NCBI GenBank assembly: GCA_019426215.1
Contig: CM033393.1
Span: 21,392,591-21,456,590, forward strand
Reading direction: 5' to 3'
Length of the DNA: 64,000 bases
Source: Buddleja alternifolia
Taxonomy: Eukaryota; Streptophyta; Magnoliopsida; Lamiales; Scrophulariaceae
The translations under genes and the position numbers were made by a program. Position 1 is the stretch's first letter; each line of letters opens with the position of its first letter. Shown here piece by piece: positions 58,455 to 64,000 of the stretch. Under the pieces are notes generated by a model. It had not been told where the DNA came from and did no database searches. It saw only the letters and a program-made list of their open reading frames with translations.

Positions 58455-59260
58455 CCCAAGTGTTAGCGTGGTCAAGCGGTACGACTTCTTCATTGTGTCA
58501 AGGTGACAGGTTCGAGCTCTCAAGAAAACAACATTTGGTCTTACTTTAATCAATTTATTTGATTATAGTATATATTAAGTTTAAACAAATTTTATCAGGA
58601 AAACTACTTGTGGCCCAGCGGTAGCTGCTTAAGTTTACATAAAGGAGGTCATGGTTTCAAAACTCAAAAGTTACAAACTTTTTCTTGAATAAATTATTTT
58701 TTAATTTTAATTTTGACTTTATTTAATTATATTTAATATGTATAAGTTTAATAAAAAATTATTAAGAAAAAATACTTGTGGGCCAGCGGTAGTTATTCAA
58801 GTACCCATTGGGGAGGTCATAATTTCAATGCAAAGTTGCTCTTTTTCTCGAATAAAATTATTTTTTAATTTTAATTTTATTTAACTCCGTCTCTAATTCA
58901 GTTAAGATATAATAAGTCAGTCGCTGATTCCGTCTCTGACAAAAAGATGGAATATAATTCAGATTTTTCATCTCAAGACCCTTGTTTGATGTGCGATGGA
59001 ATACTATGTCTCACATAGAGGGGGAGGGGAAGGTGGTATTGTGGCGGAGAAGAGGTGGGGTGCTTAGGGCTTTTTTTATCTCTTTTTTTAACAGGTTCTA
59101 CTTTCCCGCATTTGAAATGAGTTAAATTTATATTCTTGCTGACATTTAATATTAATAGGAAAATTAGCAACTGTTGTTAACAGTATTCTTCCGGTGTGAT
59201 GGCAAAGTAACTTATTCTTGTTGGAGGCAGGTCTTGAGTTCGATCCTAGAAACCACATTT
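58455..59260 (+). repeat. Four tRNA-like (SINE-head-like) modules in the CACTA subterminal region
   Basis: Module 1 (about 58464-58525): TAGCGTGGTCAAGCGG box-A-like, GGTTCGAGCTC box-B-like. Modules 2 and 3 (about 58598-58760, 58763-58930): TTGTGGCCCAGCGGTAG / TTGTGGGCCAGCGGTAG then GGAGGTCATGGTTTCAA-type box B, each followed by the same TTTTTTAATTTTAATTTT tail with a period of about 166 bp. Module 4 (about 59197-59260): GTGATGGCAAAGTAAC and TTGAGTTCGATCC. No module folds as a complete tRNA by eye. Confidence 0.5.
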
Positions 59261-59854
59261 TTTATTTTATTTTAATTTTGGTAATTAATTAAACTTCTTC
59301 GATTTATTTGAGTTTTTGTCTCTAATTCCGTCTTTTACGAAAAATTACAATCTCTAATTGAAAATATGAATTTACATTTCAATCCCTAAATCCGAGATGG
59401 GAATTTCCATCTCAAAGTTAAGATGAAATTGAAATATGACTTCGTATTTCGTCTAAATTCGGTCAAAGATTTGTGATGGAATTTTCAATCTCAAAAAACA
59501 AATTTCATGTCTGTCTTTGATCTCGTCTCTAAGTGAAGATAAAATGTAAATTTGCGATTCCGTCTCTAATTCCATCACAAAAGTGAGACAAAACCATTCC
59601 GTCTCTGACTCCATCTCGCATTGAATGATTGAGACGGAATATTTCCGTCTCTAATCTTTGTAATTATATTCATCAATGTAGTGACGGATTTTAAGACGAA
59701 TTTGTTCCTATCTTCGAAATCATCTCTGAATCTGTCTCTCTTTGGTCATCAATTTTTCTATCGGGTATTGATTTGTGAATTTGAGATGGATTCGAATATC
59801 TGTGGATAATCAGTCTCTAATTTGAGACGAATTTTGAATCTGTGGCAAAATCCG
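58880..59854. repeat. CACTA right subterminal repeats
   Basis: Many CCGTCTCTAATTC / GAGACGGAAT motifs in both orientations up to the right terminus; typical of CACTA subterminal protein-binding arrays. Confidence 0.75.
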
Positions 59855-59881
59855 TCTCTGAATCCCTATTTTCTTATAGTG

Positions 59882-59884
59882 CTT
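59882..59884. repeat. CACTA target duplication, right
   Basis: CTT after the terminal TAGTG. Confidence 0.85.
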
Positions 59885-60870
59885 CCACCTTTAGTTCCCC
59901 ATCTCCATATGTCAAACACATATCCTTAGTTCTTCTTAAGTGTTTGAGGATACATTTCACAGCAATTTAATGCTTTTCCCCCGGGTTAGCTTGAAACCTA
60001 CTTACCACGCTCACAGTGTAGGCAATGTCCGATCTTTTGCACAACATAGCGTACATAAGACTTCATGCTGCTGATGCATAGGGGACTCCACTCATTCTCT
60101 TACGATCATTCTCACTTTGAGGACTCATCGATTTAGAGAGATGGCTCTTTTAGAATCTTCCATTCCGAATCTTTTCGAAACCTATTCCAAATAAAGAGTT
60201 TGGGAGAGACCCATTTTCCTATTCGCTCTATCCCTGAAGATGCGAATTCGAAGGATATAGGTTACTTCTCCTAAGTCTTTCATGAAGAACGTGCTTGAGA
60301 GCCACATTTTGACCGAATTGAACAGGCCTATATCATTATCTATGAGTAGAATGTCGTCTACATATAGGACTAAAAATGATATTTTACTCCCACTGGATTT
60401 CTTGTAAACGCATAGTTCATCTTCATTCTTGATAAAGCCATAGTTCCGAACTTCTTCATCAAAATGAAGATTCTAGCTCCGCGATGCTTGTTTAAGTCCA
60501 TAAATTGATCTATGCAATTTACACACCTTATGAGAATCTTCATTAGACACGAACCTTTGGGTTGTTCCATATAGATGTCCTACTCGAGGTATCCATTCAA
60601 GAACGCAGTCTTCATGTCCATGTGCCAGATTTCATAGTCTAGGTGTGTGGCTATCGCAAGCAGAATTTTGATGGATTTCATCATGGAAACGAAAGAGAAG
60701 TTTTCCTCATAGTCAGTACCCTTTTTTTGACTATACTCTTTTGCCACAAGCCTAGCTTTAAAGGTATTGACCTTGCCATACGGATCAATCTTTTTCATGT
60801 AGAATTTGAGTTTAATTGGTCTCACTTTGCACATTATCCATTTATAGCGCGCATACATGGATTATAAAAT
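59885..60870 (-). pseudogene. pol: Copia-C pol, reverse transcriptase part (upstream of CACTA split)
   Basis: Minus-strand RT: KARLVAKEYSQKKGTDYEE, then the WHMDMKTAFLNGYLE motif (60580-60858). MEQPKGS and a decayed YVDD region follow (about 60340-60570), down to a region reading RFQANPGEKH near 59960-60000 and ending in the codons cut by the CACTA. Stops and frameshifts throughout. Its start is lost near the LTR at 60878. Confidence 0.85.
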
Positions 60871-60877
60871 AGAAAAT

Positions 60878-62632
60878 TGTTAGGATTATGCCCTCAGATA
60901 CCATAGAGGATAGAATTTATAGGGCATATATCTTGTATTGAACTTAAACTTTTTTTAAATAAAAGGCATTATTGAGTTTTCTCTATAAGTTGTGTAAAAC
61001 GTTTTGTCCATATTTTCAGTGCGATCCCTCTACTTCCTATGGGATAGGAAGATTGGCACTAGAGAGATCGATCTTGATTACTAAATAAGTTCGCAAGTAA
61101 TATGAAGTCTTTAATGGACAAATAAAGACTTCGAATACTTGTACAATCTTAGCTCCGACATGGGAGTGCCTGTCTGGTATCATAGGATGATAGGAGATTA
61201 AGATTGTAGACACGTCAGTGGAACTGATATGTTCGAACACGACTCGCATCGGTTCTGTCACATGGGTTTTCACTCTGTGACTGTCAATGACGGAACTGAT
61301 TATGCGTAATAGGTATATGTGAACCTTCGACCTGAAGTATCAGGTTGAAGATGCACTTGTGACGTCAAGTCTTTTACTAGAGTAGTTAGACCTAATTCAC
61401 CCTTGGGTGGGGTCAACCTCGAAATGCGGACTTGATGGGTAAGTGGTAATCTTAGTAGATATCTAATATGGGATTTGTTCTCTCATAAGTGAATGAGTAT
61501 GTACCTTATGTAATTATAGATAAATAGAGATCAAAGTCCTTGGCCAAAGCAAACGAGACGATTGTGCTTGGCACTAAATCGATCTCAATGATCTCGTATT
61601 TATTATGATTTATACATATGGTCAAGTCCATTGAGTTTGACATAATCATGACTCTCACTTGACCGGGGAACATGAATAAAGGGTTTATACATATACGGTA
61701 TTTACGATTGAAAGGTTTCGGAATGATCCTATCATTCGTTTTCATTTGGGTTACGAAGTGGGTCACGTGACTCGCTAGGTGTTACCCACTTCCTTTGGTT
61801 TCCTCTCATTGCCAAACAAAACGAACCTAAAGAGTCACGTTAAATGATTGACAAAGAAAAATGAAGAAAAAGGAATTTCTATTATTTCTTCTGGGAGTTT
61901 TAATTTATTGGATAAATTAAATAATTAATTATTCATTAGATGAAATAATTAATTATAATAATAAGATTAATTATTAATTAATTTCCTTATGAAATATATT
62001 AATGAATTAATTTATCCAGTTAATTTGGTTATTTAATTTATTTATTGGATATAATAAATTATTAATTGAAATAAGAAATTAATTAAACAAAACAAATCCA
62101 GGGGATAAATGAGGAGTCCAATTGGACGCCTACTGGGTTTTAATGTGGCATCTTTGAGAGGCCACATATTACGGCTCTTTTGTTTTGACTTGTTCAATAA
62201 GTCATGAGGTATATAAGGACTCTTTGACTTAGAACAAGAGAGAAGAAGAATACACAACTCTCATAACTCTCAAAACAAAGAAAAATATTCCTCCCCTCCT
62301 CTATACCTAGTCGTCGACCATAGAGAAAGAAGAAAGGGGGGTTTTCGTTTGTTGATCCATGCATGACGATTTAGAGATGACGTATTTTTGTTGTTCAGAT
62401 CAAGTTCAAGTTTGAAGAATCAAACCAAAGGATTGAAGATTTGGAAGCTTCAATATTTTGAGTTTGGAGAAGAAGAAGTTTGTCTCCATCATCATATTCA
62501 TATTAACGAGTAAGTTTTATTCGTTATACGCTTTTAGATTCAATTATGCGGATTAGAGTACCAATTGGGTTTTTGTTTTAATTTTTGAAATCCCTTTCGC
62601 TGCGTTTATGCTTTTTCAAACGAAACCCAACA
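60878..62632 (+). repeat. Probable solo LTR of the Copia-C family, plus orientation
   Basis: Begins TGTTAGGATTATGCCCTC and ends CGAAACCCAACA, with a TATATAAGG promoter box at about 62210-62218. Flanking pentamers AAAAT (60873-60877) and AAAAC (62633-62637) differ by one base. No PBS follows and no polypurine tract precedes, which favours a solo LTR formed by LTR-LTR recombination. It aligns in inverse orientation with 38846-40257. Confidence 0.65.
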
Positions 62633-63611
62633 AAAACGCCTAGCAATTCTATCACACATGCTTTCCATGGACTATGTAGATTGAGTCAAGCCAATGGCTC
62701 AATCGAGGGGTTAGGGGACCTATAAGATCTAACCTACATCTAACTTTCAGGTCTTCCAGCTCCAAGCAGATCTTCTTCCAAAAAAGTTTTATTCTAATTA
62801 CATAGATAAAAAAGCATCCTATACATATTTCTATAAGAATTAAAATACAAACAGGGTACTAAAGACCCAATACAATCCAGAAAACAAAAGCCATATTTAA
62901 AACTAGTCCATGAAAGGCATCCCACAATATCATGCATCAAAAGATTATAAAAGATAGCTAACATGTTAGAGTTCTTTAAAAAAAATTAAATTAAAATCCA
63001 ATTTACAAATGAATTCAACTCTAATCCTATTTGATAATAAATCCAATTTAGTCTCAAAGAATCAATTCCCAATTGATTCGACAAAGAATTAATTCCAAAT
63101 AAATTTCTTTGTTCTAGGATTAATAAATCCAATTTAAAATTAAGCATAAAACTAATTTCAAAAATTATTTTATCCTTTAATTAATCTTAAAACCATTTTA
63201 AAATAAATATTTTATTTGATTTTAAAGATTGGGTTGACCCGTGGGTCAAACACATGGGTCGAAACCCAGTTCAAATTTTAAAAAAAATTAAAACCCGTCG
63301 TGCGCACAGCACACGCGCAACCTTTGGTGGCGCGTACTTCGCATGTGCTAATCGTTTGGCTGCACCACCCCGAATTCCAGAGCTTAAAATCAGCAATTTT
63401 TCGAAACCACATATTCGTATTCATGCATAAATTCATATCCAATACAAAAACTTGATTTATATTGAAAACATAAATCATGCAATAAAATTAAGGTTCAGAT
63501 TTAACTTTCAAAAAATAAATCTAATTATGAAAAATTATAATCTAATCATATTTTTCATCATGAACATAAAATCCAACTTATTCACATCATAAAATCATTA
63601 AAAGCCAAAAG
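62633..63611 (-). mobile_element. Non-coding internal region of a second TGTTGTGAATC-family LTR element
   Basis: From about 62800 it resembles 35870-37160 (AATACAAAC..CCCAATACAA; GC-rich GCGCAC patch; CATATTCGTATTCATGCAT) and leads to a PBS at 63612. No coding domain is seen. The first ~160 bp is unassigned. Confidence 0.5.
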
Positions 63612-63626
63612 TTGGCTCTGATGCTA
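63612..63626 (-). other. Degenerate primer-binding site
   Basis: On minus TAGCATCAGAGCCAA, two differences from the Met-tRNA site TGGTATCAGAGCCAA, immediately beside the LTR at 63628. Confidence 0.7.
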
Positions 63627-63627
63627 T

Positions 63628-64000
63628 TGTTGTGAATCCTGATTCATGCGCGGCGGAAACGTAAATGCATATCCAGATTCACAATTGGATCACTTTTGGG
63701 TTTTAGTGATTTTCATAAATTTCAAAAACTATAATGATGATGAAATCTAATTTCTTCTTTTCACTAACCTTTTGAATTTGATTCTAGACTTGATCTACCG
63801 GATAGAAGCAATTGTTAAACTCATGCCACTAGGTATCACGCCAGAATGAACCTGAAGAAAAATCCACCACCCTATTAACCTCTAAGGCCGACGACTGATG
63901 TAGGGGAGGAGAAAGAGATTTTTCTTTTCTTCTTTCTTTGCTGTCAAGTCTAATGTGAGAATTAAGTTTTGACTGATATGTTAGGTATATATAAGGAGTG
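63628..64000 (-). repeat. 5' LTR of the second TGTTGTGAATC-family element, cut by window end
   Basis: Matches 33341-33440 and then jumps to sequence matching 35560-35815, so relative to that LTR a ~2.1-kb middle is absent here. The TATATATA box lies near 63989. Continues beyond the window. Confidence 0.7.

Larger units (their letters stand above)
40756..59881. mobile_element. CACTA (En/Spm) transposon, split by Copia-B
   Basis: Terminal inverted repeat of 27 bp with 3 mismatches: left CACTACAAGAAAACAGGG (40756-40782); right, reverse complement, CACTATAAGAAAATAGGG (59855-59881). The 3-bp target duplication CTT (40753-40755; 59882-59884) is as expected for this superfamily. Subterminal DNA on both sides is rich in CGTCTCTAA-type repeats. 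The transposase gene is partial (42122-44396). Without Copia-B the element is about 6 kb. It is inserted in the pol of Copia-C. Confidence 0.93.

Noticed and set aside
58464..58525. tRNA gene
   Set aside because: Box-A and box-B-like motifs are present but the arms do not pair into a full cloverleaf; treated as a SINE-head-like module.

Overview
This is a transposon-dominated stretch of a eudicot nuclear genome: AT-rich, with GT-AG introns, microsatellites and nested plant transposable elements. I cannot name the species. The only host gene I can support is a WUSCHEL-related homeobox gene of the WOX13 clade at 5145-7523 on the minus strand. Its three exons give an uninterrupted 249-residue protein. 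I see no genuine tRNA or rRNA gene and no CRISPR array. All calls were made by reading; splice sites are by eye and no search was run.

Left flank (1-5144): a decayed Ty1/copia remnant with a possible LTR, then a candidate non-autonomous DNA element with GATACG-rich inverted ends (3558-4522), then the 3' flank of the WOX gene.

Centre (8822-32461): a Mutator-like element (MULE) of 23.6 kb with about 1.0-1.15 kb terminal inverted repeats and a 10-bp target duplication, TATGTCACAA. Each repeat carries an array of perfect or near-perfect palindromes and what looks like a promoter, a 5'-UTR exon and a splice donor. From these ends two genes run convergently inward: a plant-mobile-domain (PMD/MAIN-like) gene on the plus strand (10364-12831, two premature stops) and a MURA-type transposase on the minus strand (28138-31212, one premature stop). 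A 14.1-kb Ty1/copia element (Copia-A, 13171-27254) has inserted between them at the seam of a 206-bp tandem duplication. It has identical-length 1502-bp LTRs and a 5-bp target duplication, GTTAC. It carries gag, a decayed pol, and a long extra ORF in the env-like position with two intron-like interruptions.

Right (32462-64000): a cascade of LTR elements. A minus-strand copia (Copia-C) is split between its RT and RNase H regions by a CACTA transposon (40756-59881; 3-bp target duplication CTT; 27-bp terminal repeats). The CACTA is itself split by Copia-B (about 44984-58058, minus strand), an older relative of Copia-A with truncated LTRs. The outer parts hold non-coding LTR elements whose LTRs start TGTTGTGAATC, plus a probable solo LTR (60878-62632).

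Relative order: Copia-C first, then CACTA, then Copia-B; separately the MULE, then Copia-A. The most unusual structures are the convergent PMD plus MURA MULE with palindrome-array ends, and the Copia-A/B pair with an intron-bearing third ORF, a GT..AG mini-segment at the gag-pol junction and a dense AGCG motif.
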